DNA from: Ciona savignyi
Taxonomy: Eukaryota; Chordata; Ascidiacea; Phlebobranchia; Cionidae
DNA length: 64,000 nucleotides
Assembly: GCA_000149265.1 (NCBI GenBank)
Contig: CH003393.1
Location: 21,966 to 85,965, forward strand
Direction: 5' to 3'
This document shows, piece by piece, positions 44,646 through 64,000 of the stretch. Made by a program: the position numbers and the translations under genes. How positions within the stretch are numbered: the stretch's first letter is position 1; every line of letters starts with the position of its first letter. Below the pieces are notes generated by a model. It did no database searches. It was not told where the DNA came from and saw nothing but the letters and a program-made list of their open reading frames with translations.

Positions 44646-44715
44646 CGGTAACCCGTGATTGCCGCGTGGTAACTCGAAAATCTTGTAAGTTTTAACGCCC
44701 CTTAAGTTTTCCCAC

Positions 44716-45137
44716 CAAGGAAAGGAAGATAAGTATATTTTCTGTAATAGTACACTTGACGACAGACGTCAATATATAAATAAACCAGTGAATCGGGAAT
44801 CTAGGTAACAATTTAAACATTTCCACCACACCCAGTCGCAACACCGCACGTTTATCACGTGACCAACATGCGCTGACGAACCAAAGACCAGGAAATGACG
44901 TCAGCATTATCGTACCAAGTTAGAAAATACATGCAAATACTGGACAAACGACAGAAGTCACTAAACCGAGTGTTGATTGCTGTCAGAGAATTGCTGTTTA
45001 TGTATTGTAGCAGTGTTGACAATTTCTTCAGGGTTTCTTAAGTAAAATGTTGTATATAGCATTGCTAGTTTAATAGATCATATTATGTTGTTTATTTAAT
45101 TAAACGTTTTTTTGTTAGATTTGAAATGTAATTAGCA
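44716..45137. other. Spacer 5' of LU3
   Basis: No recognised feature. Confidence 0.4.
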
Positions 45138-46782
45138 ATGCGAACACATTGGATGTGTTTCTTTTTTGTTGGTGCGGTTTGCATCTATATAAATATTCCA
45201 ACCGCTAGATGTCTCACGTGCTTCAGGAATTACACTTACTTGCCAGCAGATTTGCAAGCGCCTCATCAAACCGGAGTTTGTCCCACCAACATGTATATGT
45301 GTGTGAGAGTAGACGCAGAAGTTATGACAAATACTGGAAAACGTAAGACAGTATCTTACTTCTTTAGTTTGTAAACAGGCAGATTTACATTTCTACAGGG
45401 ATGGAAAAAGGCCTAATCATGGTTATCCCGAGCCATGGGAAAACAATTTGGGCCTTAAAATACGGATAATCGTCGAAATCACGCGCCCAGTGACGTGTAC
45501 CCTACCAAAACTATTTTAAAGTGTAAAATATGGTACCAGTCAAATGTAATAATAAAATAAAATAATGGATTCACGTCGACTCGTAACAAGACAGATTACA
45601 TGTTAACGTGTTCATAACTTGACATTCCTTCTTAAATAACCAATGCACATTCGTGACAGGCGCTATAACATACGGCGAATGCATATCTAGAAGGAAGTGC
45701 AAGAACCCGCAATGTGCCGACTACAGGGAAACACTGACAAAGATTAACAAGTCTATTAAACTCACGTAAGTGAACTGGCAGTATTTTCTCTCATCAAATT
45801 TGAATGAATTAAAACACGTAAAGGTTATAACATCAACTCGGGTAACGAGACATTGGATACGTATTGTTCTACTGAAAGAAACTTATAAGTTAAGCTATAC
45901 TTATAAGTTAAGCCAACTTAATGACTAACGCGTTGCGGGTTGGAAACTTGGCCCAGAAAAAAGTATACACTAAAAATGGACATATTGGTGGCGCAATACG
46001 GTTTTGAATTTAAGACAGGAAAAGTATATAATAAAATAGAAACTATAGACCCGAGAAGGTTCTATCACAACAGATCCAGTAGACCTGGATTTGAATACAG
46101 AAATATTACCCTTATTTTTTATAATAAAAGATATTTATACTAGAAAATGATTTAAACATCTTTTAGAAACTGTAACATCTCCTGCTGCTCACAAGATAAC
46201 TGCAATTCTCCTTTCTCCACTTCGGGAAAGCCCCTGAATCCAGTGGGCGGAGAACCACAACCAGACGTTCAAGTTGTCTCCAACACAACGATCAGAAGTC
46301 CATTTTTGATTCCGCCATTAGGCGGTGGGGGTGCTGACGCCGGAGCGAGTGTTATGACGTCATCAACAACTACGAGTCAAGGCAACGTAGCTATAATGAC
46401 GTCAACAACAACCACTCAGGAAAACTTAGCCACTGCGACGCCACCAAGAACAGCGTTGACAATAGGAGATGCTGCGGCAGCTTTAGCTCCAACGGCACGA
46501 ACCACGACGACAATACCTCCCGAACCCGCTGACACCCATACACCCCTTACTGTTGCTAGCATAGCGCCTGGCGACGCTGCAGCGGTAACAGCACATACCG
46601 CAAAGACTACGACACCTACCGAGCCGGTGTTCGTAACTAACGCCCCGTTCAACGAGTCGCTAGGTGACGCTACAGCGCTGTACGCTCCAATGCGTCCACA
46701 TAGGGGAAATGCTAGTGTATCACGTCATAGCGTTGGTGTGGTTTTCGCATATTTGTTGGCGGTTTTACTCGTATGTGCGTGA
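45138..46782 (+). CDS. LU3: divergent Ly6/uPAR-like protein with long Thr/Ala stalk
   Basis: Exons 45138-45342, 45660-45765 and 46167-46782; 927 nt, 308 residues, with the same phases as the other LU genes and an exon 2 of exactly 106 nt. Hydrophobic signal region CFFFVGAVCIYINI. The domain runs from LTCFRNYTYLPADL through YGECISRRKCKNPQC to NCNISCCSQDNCNS, keeping the terminal CC-x(4)-CN. The stalk is the longest of the five, rich in Thr, Ala and Pro, with recurring GDAAA blocks. It ends VVFAYLLAVLLVCA, a GPI-type tail. The sequence is the most divergent of the cluster, so its ligand probably differs. Confidence 0.85.
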
Positions 46783-48489
46783 TTTGATTCGTTTGCGCCT
46801 GAAGCATAATTTGCCGTTGTTGGTTTGGAGACGGTAGGCGAAAGGTAATCTGACGATTGCCCGTGTGTCAATGCCCCTTGGTTTTCGGTTTTACGAGAAT
46901 AAGCATGGGTGTCCGTTTCCCTTATCCTACCCGTAATCACGTGGTCTGAAATTGTGTCTCGCAACTGTGGGCACGACTTATTCAACGATGACCATTGATA
47001 AATCATATCTGGATACGAATCAACTCAAAATTACTGTAATTCTTCGGCTTTGCCAAAACATACAGACGACACGACCTCGTATGAACAAGTGATAATTCAA
47101 ATGTCAAAATTGGAAGTTCTAGCGGAAGTGAAAATAAAATAATCAATCAAACACATCTTGCGAAGCGGTCTACGCTTAATATTGCACTTACTTACTATTC
47201 AAACCAGAGTATGTTTCGTAAATTCTTGTTACGAGTAGTATAGACCATAACTGTTTCAGTTTAGTCTTCAAATTAATACTAACTGCTTGGTAATGCACAG
47301 TTATATTCTAAAAATTTGTAATCAGGAAACGTAAGTTCGGCTTTATAATCAACAACATATTCTATATTATGTATAAGGCCTATTTAAATAATTTCAGTGT
47401 TTATATTTTGACCTTTCCGATTTCTGGATTAAGTTAATTTTTTCGTTTATAATGTTTTTTGTCTAATAGTAAGAGATTTATTGAAACAAGAAAATCATTT
47501 TTTTAAATGCCTTTAAGCAATCGCCAGTCTAGATGAGTTGTTTAATTTTATGGTATTGCATATGTGTATAGCTTAATTGCAGCATTATATGCAAAAGCAG
47601 TAGTAGCCGATTTAAACGTGTGTATATAGGTTATTGCGTTTTAAATATTCATTATAAGCTCACCATAAGTATTTAATGCATCGGAGTTTTAACCTTTTTA
47701 CAGATTCGGGTTTTACATATGTGACAGTTTGCAATAAACAAGACCCTTTATGCTGAATATTTAATGATACGACAAAAAGGGCAATATTAGAAATGGCGAC
47801 TGATGTATGTATCGACATCATATACACTGTAGTTGCGCTCTAGAATGATGAATAGCTGTGTGTGGTCTTTTTACATATATATGATATGATAGTTAGTCCC
47901 CGTGCCGGGGACAACGGTATTCGTTACAACACGGTCAACTCTTGCCCACGGTGGGGGGTGCTGTGCTTTGCACATGATATAACAATATTAGATCTATTTA
48001 CATGCGTCCAGTGAAGATGGGGGGTGTTCAGGCATTAAAACAATCGGGAATAAGAAGACGTTAAAAGGACAGCGACTTACAGCACTCTAAGACATCATTT
48101 TTACAACAAGTATAGTAGTCGATTTAGATTTAGTAAATTTGTCTGTAGTATTTAGTAAACCTCTCTAAAACGTGTATAACATTATATGCCATTTACGCTT
48201 GGGATTAATTAAGATTGGATGATGATGTGATACATGTAGCATACACCACAATCGGCGGTTACTTAAAAGCTTATCATAAGTCTATTGTGGTTGAAAGGCA
48301 CATAGCTCACTCGAGTAAATACTAGTCTCGCAACGTGCAAGCCATTTGTATTTTATGGGTTACAGCCCGGAGTAATATGGTTATATGAGAATAGTTTAGA
48401 TTATAAACTGAAATGTTCATATAAAGTAAATTCAGGTCTCCGTGTGTTTGCAAAGTTTACCTGAGAGTAATGATGATGGAATGAAATAG
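46783..48489. other. Intergenic with a SINE fragment
   Basis: A SINE 3' fragment at 46816-46935 (GGTAATCTGACGATTGCCCG). A small hairpin GTCCCCGTGCCGGGGAC occurs near 47896. Otherwise nothing. Confidence 0.5.
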
Positions 48490-48598
48490 AATGGATCAGA
48501 ATATTTATGTTTTTCCCCGTGATTGGAAAAAAACAAGCGGGTTAACACACGGGAAATCGTCAGATCACTCGCACCCACTGTCGGGTTACCGAAGAAAC
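48490..48598 (-). mobile_element. SINE fragment, 3' part
   Basis: Plus-strand reading CCCCGTGATTGGAAAAAAAC, GGGTTAACACACGGG and CACTGTCGGGTTACC. Confidence 0.8.
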
Positions 48599-48739
48599 AT
48601 ACTGTCCAATTTAATATGTTATAACAAATTAAATTCAAAAGATACAGACTATTTGTATACAGTCCTGTATACTTTAAAATTATGTTTAATTTTGCGTATA
48701 CTCTTTTTCAGTTCTATGAGAACAGGTAACATATTTAGA

Positions 48740-50995
48740 ATGCAGAATGTTTTATTTGGCCTCGTTTTGTTCGGGATATTCTACGCACAACATGTCGATG
48801 GGCTGAGGTGTTTCCAAAACTTCACGGCTGTCAGTTTCATGTGGAACCGAAGATTTTTTCATCTCAATGAGTGTGGATCACATAACGGAACCGAGCTCTC
48901 GTGTGTTAGAATTGACTCCCGAGTGAAAGCACTTCCAGGGTTTGGTAAGTATCTTTAATGATATATGGCTGTTTTAAAATGTTTCAACGCACTATAGCTC
49001 TTGAATGTCGGAGATATTTACTTTATATTGTCTATCATGTTGTACCTAACATGTCTATTACATTTGTCCGGCTGGTCTAAAGATTAAGTGCGTCGCCTTT
49101 CAAAAAAGGTTGCAGTTGCGAAACTTGTCGCTAGCTAGTCGGTTGTGTCCTTGGGCAAGGCACTTTACGGACATTGCCTGAAACCAGCGGTTTAATGGGT
49201 TCTACCAAATTTAAGGAACGTGTCTATCATATACAACACATTGCAATAGCTCCGGTAACCCGGCGGTGGGCGCGAGGTGATCTCACGATTGCCCGTGTGT
49301 TAAACCCCTTGGTTTTCCCATTCACGGGGATAAACATGAATGTCCTATCCTAATGTATACATTGTACCTAACAATGTATACATTGTACCTAACATGTCTA
49401 TCATATTGTACCTTAATTGCCCAAGATTTTTTTCTATAATATTAAAGATATTGTTGTTAAAATGTCAAAAATATTTATTCTAAAATGTCTTACATAATTA
49501 TCTCATGAACTTAGGCCGAGTAAAGTACGGCTACTGTGCACCAACTGCTGAATGCAACGATGCATTATGTAACACGTTCAACACTACTTTGGAGCAAATC
49601 AACATGTTCTTTCGACAGCTGTAAGTTGTGCATGCGGATCAATAATCTGGTAAAATACACACTTGCCGCTTTTATTATGTAATCAATTAGTATATTTAAT
49701 ATAACATTCCTTTTCATTGGTATATCCGGCCCGATGGTCTAGCGGTTTAAGTGCGTCGCCTTTCAATCGAAAGGTTGCAGGTGCGAAACTGGTCGCTAGC
49801 TAGTCGGTTGTGTCCTTGGGCAAGGCACTTTACGGACATTGCCTGAACCCAGCGGATTAATGGGTTCTACCAAATTGAAGGAACGTGTCTATCATATACA
49901 ACACACTGCAATAGCTCCGGTAACCCGACGGTGGGCGCGAGGTGATCTGACGATTGCCCGTGTGATAACCCCTGGGGTTTTCCCATTCACGGGGATAAAC
50001 ATGAATATCCTATCCTATCCTATATTTAATATTACATTAATTTTCATTGGTATATTTGATATAACATTAATTTCAATTGGTTTATTTAATATAACATTCA
50101 GAAGGATTAATGAAGCCCCGGTTAGCTAATATGGTAGGGCGTCGGACCATAAGCCTGTTGATTAAAAACCGTCCCAGCTAGTGAGTAGTGAAGGTTGCTT
50201 TAAACCTAGTCAGTAAATGGGTTAAATTCATCTACACAGCTAAACCCGACCGGTTATAGTCTGTCGGTTTAGTGCGAAGCTTTTTAACCAAAAGGTTGCA
50301 GGTTCTGAACTGGTCGCCAGCTAGTCGGTTGTGTCCTTGGGCAAGGCACTTTACGGAAATTGCCTGAACCCAGCAAATTGATGGGTTCTTCTAAATTGAA
50401 GAAACCTATCTATCATACACAACATACTGCAATAGCCCCGGTAAACCGACGGTGGGCGCGAGGTGATCTGACGATTGCCCGTGTGTTAACCCCCTTGGTA
50501 AAACACTTTTTATTACACCGAGGGGTTAAATAGTGGAATCCCATTTACGCTAAAACAGCTAATATTAAAATTAAAATAAATTAGTTTTCAACACTTCGTA
50601 TCATTATAAACACTTTGTGACATTATTATAAAAGTTAATAATAGTTTATGTAATCCATTTTAAACTATTTTAGGTCATGCCAAGTTACGTGTTGTAACAC
50701 TGACGGTTGTAACGGCGAAATGACAACCACGATTGCCACGGTGCTAGAAAACGTTACAACTTCCGATGTAACAACAATCCCATATGGTGACACCCCAACA
50801 ACTCCTAATGTTACAACGATCGAGCCTAGTGACAACCCAACAACCTCTGATGTTACAACTCCTGTGCCCCGTGACGTGAACACACACCAACCAAATGAGG
50901 TTACTACAAAAGGGGGCTCGATTACGATAACACCACCTGTAAAAGTTATGTTTGCAGTTACTCTACTAATCTTCTTTGCCGCTCTTCTTAACTAA
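48740..50995 (+). CDS. LU4: Ly6/uPAR-like GPI-anchored mucin-stalk protein
   Basis: Exons 48740-48944, 49515-49620 and 50674-50995; 633 nt, 210 residues. I start at MQNVLFGLVLFGIF because it aligns with LU5; an upstream in-frame ATG exists at about 48716, right after an acceptor-like TTTTTCAG. The domain runs from LRCFQNFTAVSFMWNRRFF through YGYCAPTAECNDALC to SCQVTCCNTDGCNG. The stalk has repeated Val-Thr-Thr blocks (SDVTTIPYGDTPTTPNVTT), heavily O-glycosylatable. The tail VMFAVTLLIFFAALLN suits GPI anchoring. Both introns contain full SINEs. Confidence 0.88.
49067..49351 (+). mobile_element. SINE, full, in LU4 intron 1
   Basis: Head TCCGGCTGGTCTAAAGATTA to tail TGTCCTATCCTA. Flanks share TTGTACCTAACATGTCTAT, a target duplication or pre-existing repeat. 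Confidence 0.9.
49725..50023 (+). mobile_element. SINE, full, in LU4 intron 2
   Basis: Nearly identical to the copy at 39501. It is flanked on both sides by a 30-odd-base repeat containing TATTTAATAT and TTTTCATTGGTATA, which recurs again further right (to about 50100). Confidence 0.92.
50243..50500 (+). mobile_element. SINE lacking the 3' end, in LU4 intron 2
   Basis: Head CCGACCGGTTATAGTCTGTCG to CCCGTGTGTTAACCCCCTTGG; the end and tail are absent. Confidence 0.88.
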
Positions 50996-52049
50996 AATTA
51001 AATCGCAGTTTTATCGAAATTTTGAAATTCTTTGTTGTACCCAAGAACTAGTCGTCCTTATAAAAAGTATGTACACATCGTTTTCTTGAATTTTTATTGC
51101 AAAATTATCCTTTATAAATTATAGTCCGGTATAAATAGTTCATTATTTATTTAACAAATTCGTTTTTTTTTCTCAACTCATTGATATATAACTATCTTCA
51201 TAATTCATATGAATAATCTTATTTTATTTGCGTTTTTGAACTGTTTACTTCCACTTCTGTTGTAATAGTCGACACACGTAAAAATAATCCTCTATAAAAT
51301 CATTATTTATTTAACAACGGTCGATTTTTCCTAATTGATTTTTGTGGGACTTTTTTAAGTTATTAATTAATATTTATCTTGACAATTCATATAAATACTT
51401 TGAAATTATTTGCCTTTGGGGGTGTTTAAATTCACTTTAGGGGGTGTTTAAATTTACTATAATATGCCAACAATACTGCATTATCATCCAAAATAAATAT
51501 TCACCCTTACGTAAGGACATCCATTCATTAAAGTTTAATTGCTTTGTCAAAAAATGTCTAATTGTAATAAATCAATAAGCTTAAAAAGTGTTCAACCTAC
51601 AAAAGGGTAATTTTACCAGATAATCCTACGTACATAACATACACTTTGACGTTTCAGAGCAAAATATGACGTTTATGTATGCTAAAAACGATTTGCCTGG
51701 GGGTTATTTAAGCTTAGCATGAGGCTTTCGCGATTAAGAGGCTTACTTTAAAACGCTTTGCTAAAAACGTAAACAGCTATGGAAAATCAGGTTTAACACG
51801 TGCTTTTGTATTGCAGTTTAGATGCAGTTAAGTAGTTCAGAATTAAATTGTATTCGTTAAACAAATAGTAAAAAGTCAAATACAATCGCACGCAGTTTTG
51901 TATATTAGGATTAAATTAAATAAAGTTTCAGTCATTCAAGTTTAAACTATGGAAACCAATAATTTAAATCGTTTTTATAAAAATTAAAGCTTAAAGACAT
52001 TTAGGTTCGCCGTTGCATTGCCTTTTATTTTTTATTTTTCTAGCAAATA
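50996..52049. other. Intergenic between LU4 and LU5
   Basis: A+T-rich, no gene. GGGGGTGTTTAAATT(C/T)ACT is repeated at about 51419 and 51440. Confidence 0.5.
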
Positions 52050-52171
52050 GTTAAAGGAAAATATATTTAAAATGCGATATTTTATCATAGGCCTCGTTTT
52101 GACTTGTGGATACGCAACTGCCTTTAAACTTTTTTATTTTTTAGCAATAGTTAAAGGCAAATATATTTAAA
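52050..52171 (+). repeat. 100-bp tandem duplication of the LU5 leader, creating an upstream ORF
   Basis: The stretch from TAGTTAAAGG through ATATATTTAAAATGCGATAT occurs twice, with the ATGs exactly 100 bases apart (52072 and 52172). The upstream ATG opens a 32-codon frame starting MRYFIIGLVL, a signal-peptide copy, which ends at TAA 52168-52170, one base before the LU5 ATG. Confidence 0.85.
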
Positions 52172-54200
52172 ATGCGATATATTATCTTTGGCCTTGTTTT
52201 GCTCGCGGTTGTTAGCGCAAAAGTCGATGGTTTAAAATGTTTTCAAAACTTTACGGCGGTCAGTTTTATGTGGACCCGTAGATACTATCAACTTGGTGAT
52301 TGTGAGCCTCAGGAAGGAACAGCGCTCTCCTGTGTTAGAATTGACTCCCGAGTGAAAGCCCTGCCCGGCTTTGGTAAGTTATTGATCCTTTCGCAGGTTC
52401 ACTTGAGAAAATTTAGTTGCGACTTTAACCTTTTCTTAATAATCAAATTAGATCGTCTTTCTCTCCAATTAAAATATAATTTATACAAAAAAGGTGCACT
52501 TTGCAAAAAATGAAAAAGAGTTCTTAATTTTCCTAAAGAACTCAGTTAAAACACACTAAATAATGGATTAAGAATAGGATAGGATATTCATGTTTATCTC
52601 TGTGGATGGGAAAACCAAGGGGGTTAAAACACGGGTAATCGTTAGATCTCCACGCGCCTACCGTTGGATTACCGGAGCTATTGCAGTGTGTGTGTATGAT
52701 AGACACGTTTATTTAATTTGGTAGAACCCACTAACCCGCTGGGTTCAGGCAATGTCCATAAAGTGCCTTGTTTAAAAAACTTGCTTAAACATTGGCCAAG
52801 GTTATATGACTAAAACTGACAAATTAAAAAAAAATTGGTAATCTATCCCCTTTTACTGGTTTATGTTTCGAACCGTTAAGGTGTGGTTACGACCTCTTTT
52901 GCAAAGAGTTCTGTCGCTCTAACCATTCGGCAACTTGACTGACCATGGAACCTCACTGCGGTCAGAAAAAAAGCGGGGATTTGCGGATGTAAACCGGGTT
53001 TGCTACGGTATCTAACACCGATACGCACGTTGTACCACTATGGATCACATAAATGGTTTTAAATAATCAAATTTCCGACATCGGATACCTTTTTTATATA
53101 GATTATATTAACAAAAAGTATTTAACTTTATAGGTCGAGTAAAATACGGATACTGCATACCAACTACTGATTGCAACGATGCTATATGTGACATGTTCAA
53201 CTCCACTTTGGAACACGAAGTCAACGTATTCTTTCGACCATTGTAATTCCAGCAAATTGTTAAACGGCATTTTAAAATTTTAATCCTATTGGCGTTTAAC
53301 GGCATTAATAACTTTTAATCCTATTGACGTTTAACTCTATTAACCCTATTGACCCTTAACGGTATATTGTTGAAACACTAAGTGGGTTTTTAGATCGAGA
53401 CCTGACATTGCCATCTGTGAAGGCTTTTGATCGTATATTGCATAGACTCACTGAAATTGACGCGATAAAAAACCTAAGCACTCTATAGCACATATGTTTC
53501 CTAAAGATTACGCATTTCCTACTTTATTTTATATATTGGTATATTGTAACGTCTATTTTAGTGCCATTCTCCTATTCATTTTACTAAATCTGAAGGAAAT
53601 CAGAAAACTAGCCATGTCCTAATTCACTTTTAATTTTAAGAATCGCTTAACAACATCACTTCTTACTAAAATTGACTGTGGCAAAATTGTAAAAAATCAG
53701 TTAAATAATTTATTATTTTCAACAAAAACTGTTTAGAAAATTAAACCAGCTTGCTAATTTTGACCCCACCACCTTCCAGTTGAAAGATGTCCCACTAACT
53801 TATTAATCTATTTGGGAAACTGCCAACCGATTTCAAATTTCCTAGGACGTGCAAAGTGACATGCTGTAACACTGACGGTTGCAACGGCGAGATGGCTACG
53901 ACAGTTGCCACGGAACCTGAAATATCTACCACCCCACCTACAACTGATATCACAAGTAACGAAAACTTTACAACGACCACAATCGAATCTAAACATGTCG
54001 CAACTGTAAGATTGCATCATCGTGTTGTTACAATGGCAACAGTTGAATCTACTGACACCACAATGACAAGATTGCAATCTATAATCTTTACGTCACAGCA
54101 ACCAGTTGACACCACTCCACGAGGGAGCACGGAAGTGACATCACCGTCTTTAAAATTGATGTTTACAATGATTACATTAATTCTTTACATCGCTTTCTAA
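52172..54200 (+). CDS. LU5: Ly6/uPAR-like GPI-anchored mucin-stalk protein
   Basis: Exons 52172-52373, 53134-53242 and 53846-54200; 666 nt, 221 residues. Exon 2 is one codon longer than in the others. Signal peptide MRYIIFGLVLLAVVSAKVDG. The domain runs from LKCFQNFTAVSFMWTRRYY through YGYCIPTTDCNDAIC to TCKVTCCNTDGCNG. A Thr-rich stalk (TTPPTTDITSNENFTTTT) and the tail LKLMFTMITLILYIAF follow. LU4 and LU5 share the identical block VRIDSRVKALPGFG in exon 1. Translation may be affected by the duplicated leader just upstream. Confidence 0.88.
52573..52774 (-). mobile_element. SINE lacking the head, in LU5 intron 1
   Basis: Plus-strand AGGATAGGATATTCATG through ACCCGCTGGGTTCAGGC to AAGTGCCTTG. 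Confidence 0.88.
53255..53365 (+). repeat. Short degenerate tandem repeat in LU5 intron 2
   Basis: TTAATCCTATTGACGTTTAAC-like units occur four to five times at about 20-45-base spacing. Confidence 0.6.
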
Positions 54201-56164
54201 ATCTGAATGTAACAATTTATTTTAAACTAAAGAATTTTTAACACGATGCTAACTTATTTCGATTAAGTGTTTGTTTCTTCATACTGGGATGCATATACGA
54301 GTCAGCTTATATCAGAAACAAGCCAAGACTGAGTCGTCTTTCTTGCATATGTGTTCCCGGCTCTACCTTTATACATTGGGAAGAATCTTTTACAAACTAG
54401 TGTAATTTTTATTGTCAGTTTATGGCGGGAAAACAAAACAAGCAAACTATATTGTTTTGGTTTGTGACATTAAATTGCATATGATTTCAAGGTTAATCCA
54501 TGTAAATGATTGATAACAAGCTAGCTGAGATATGTCGTAATGTTTTATTTTAATTGACGCGATTTTGCGTCGAGGTGACGTTATTAACCAACCTCCTTTT
54601 ATATGCAGCATCGAAATGACAGTTCAATCCACAATAGAGATAAATATCCGGACCAAAAGGTTCCTTATTCAAATAGAATTTGTTGTCAACTCTTTTATCA
54701 ATGAATTCTCTAAAAAAAAGTTTAGAAACATTTTGAACTAAAATGAATATTACCAGCATAAGAACAGTTGGTTAAACACGTGATGACATGGACAAATTAA
54801 AAATAAAAATAGTTCGTATTTTTCATAAATCTCTATTTGTAATATTATAAAAACTTGAGCAATTTTGAATTCAAGATGTATCTGCACAGCCTGATACAAA
54901 TAAAGACTTTTAGGCCTACTCACAGCCCAAAATTCGTTAAATTCGTTATATTTATGTCGTTTATCATTTAGTGTAGCCTATTTATTCCTATAACATTTAT
55001 ATATTTTTTATACATTAGATTTGGAGGCGACGTAAAATATACCTTAAATAAATTAATCATGATTGAAATATGGACATGTTTTAACCACTGTCATTTTGCT
55101 GTCATTTTTCCTTTCCACTTTTCATCAAAAGTCATTGTTTTTTATCGTGAAAACAAAAAAATAAACTAAATAAACTTCAAGGTATTAGTCAGTTTCGTAG
55201 TAAAAAGAAATATCACGGTAGGTTATCAAACAACATTAATTCCAAACGAGACAGGGGAAAAAGGACAATAATTAAACTAAAATGAGGTGAACAAGTATAG
55301 ACAATTTAGTACGATTCGTTTTGTTTTATTTACGCACTAAATGACAAAACATAGTATAACACAAATTAACAGAGCAAAACGACAGTCGTTAAAAACACGT
55401 TGCCAGCATAACCTATTATGTCAGTTAAAGAAGAACTAACGTCATTGATTAAGACAGGTGGTTTGTTTAGTCTTTGCAATAACTCGTCAAGCAAATTTAT
55501 TTATTACAACAATAAAATAGAAACGAACTAAACCAACATCCTTTACAATAAGTATGACTGGCAGTAGAATTTGTTTGATCCATTTCCTATAAAACGAAGG
55601 GTACATTTTTGTCTTTACGCCATTCTTTAAATGCTGAAAAACGTCATCTGTCTAGAGGTTGTGTGCTGATAGTCATTAAAACCACCCCGGGCGCAATACA
55701 ACGCTGTACTTTGTGGACAGACTATTTGACATAGTAAAGCTAGAAATAAAAATATCCATTTGAGAGAGTCTAATAAGTACTTATTCTTAGAAAAACATTT
55801 ACGACCAGTTTTTCTGTTTTTATTCTTAATTTGACGTGGTAGAACGGATATTGTTTTACAGACTTTTTAGGTTTTTATTTATATTGTAATTTAAATTAAG
55901 AAGTATCCCGTCATTTTAAGTGTAGTCTTAAATACAAGCATCTATCATAATTTATACTGCTTGATTTTTCTGTCGAGAACCCAGTATTCGTAATTTAAAG
56001 GCAACGAGAAGTTAAAACTAGAATAAAGTTGTAGAAAGTACATTATACTAGACATACCAATTTTATAAAACGCACCAGCGATAAAAAATAGTAAATTAGC
56101 TTATACATAACAGAAGTTAATGACTTCAAGTTTGACTTAAGTTTCGTATATAAGTCCAACTTTA
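54201..56164. other. Intergenic between the LU cluster and the cellulase
   Basis: About 2 kb of A+T-rich sequence in which I see no exon, SINE or inverted-repeat element. Confidence 0.5.

Positions 56165-64000
<7,836 letters not shown>

Noticed and set aside
49839-50129. Recurrent open frame beginning MPEPSGLMGSTKLKERVYHI, also seen near 23619, 24552, 37132, 58059, 59893 and 62785
   Set aside because: It is a frame of the SINE itself, repeated because the copies are young. It is interrupted in other copies and lacks codon constraint.

Overview
The window is animal nuclear DNA. Genes are split by GT-AG introns, the base composition is A+T rich, and repeats are dense. A tRNA-derived SINE and many small inverted-repeat (MITE-like) DNA transposons fill introns and intergenic space. 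The gene content (GH9 cellulase with a CBM2 module, METTL24-like methyltransferases, Ly6/uPAR-type surface proteins, intron-poor THUMPD3) and the compact layout suggest a marine invertebrate deuterostome. A Ciona-like tunicate is my best guess; this is inference, not proof. One 147-base run of N lies at 27775-27921.

Left part (1-24400): three copies of a METTL24-like methyltransferase gene. Copy 1 (+) is the 3' part of a gene entering from the left. Copy 2 (+, 10964-18132) is complete, with an N-terminal membrane anchor. Copy 3 (-, 21314-24382) is complete and inverted. Between copies 1 and 2 a non-coding segment is present twice (about 1436-3880 and 7257-8915). Comparing the two exposes a hAT MITE, a pogo-like MITE and a probable solo LTR as insertions with identifiable empty sites. 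A decayed PIF/Harbinger transposon (3903-6302) lies between the two copies. Between copies 2 and 3 are two further long inverted-repeat elements and a MITE with a TTAGGG-like core.

Middle part (24400-33300): SINE debris, one unidentified possible exon, the gap, the end of a C2H2 zinc-finger gene, an apparently intronless THUMPD3 (tRNA guanine-N2 methyltransferase), and a six-exon glucose-6-phosphate 1-epimerase. The last three lie head to tail with very short spacers and splice-acceptor-like sites just before the start codons. This would fit a trans-spliced operon.

Right-middle part (36600-54200): five tandem three-exon genes (called LU1-LU5 here). Each encodes a signal peptide, a ten-cysteine Ly6/uPAR-like (three-finger) domain ending in the CC-x(4)-CN signature, a Ser/Thr/Pro-rich stalk and a hydrophobic C-terminus expected for GPI anchoring. 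Exon phases are the same in all five. This is the most interesting locus: a local expansion of probable GPI-anchored, mucin-stalked surface proteins whose domain is conserved while the stalks diverge.

Right part (56165-64000): a secreted GH9 cellulase with an N-terminal CBM2, an Asn-Thr-Gly repeat linker and a catalytic domain running off the end. One exon junction is out of frame unless a downstream acceptor is used. One expected exon cannot be found where SINEs fill the interval, so the gene may be damaged or mis-assembled.
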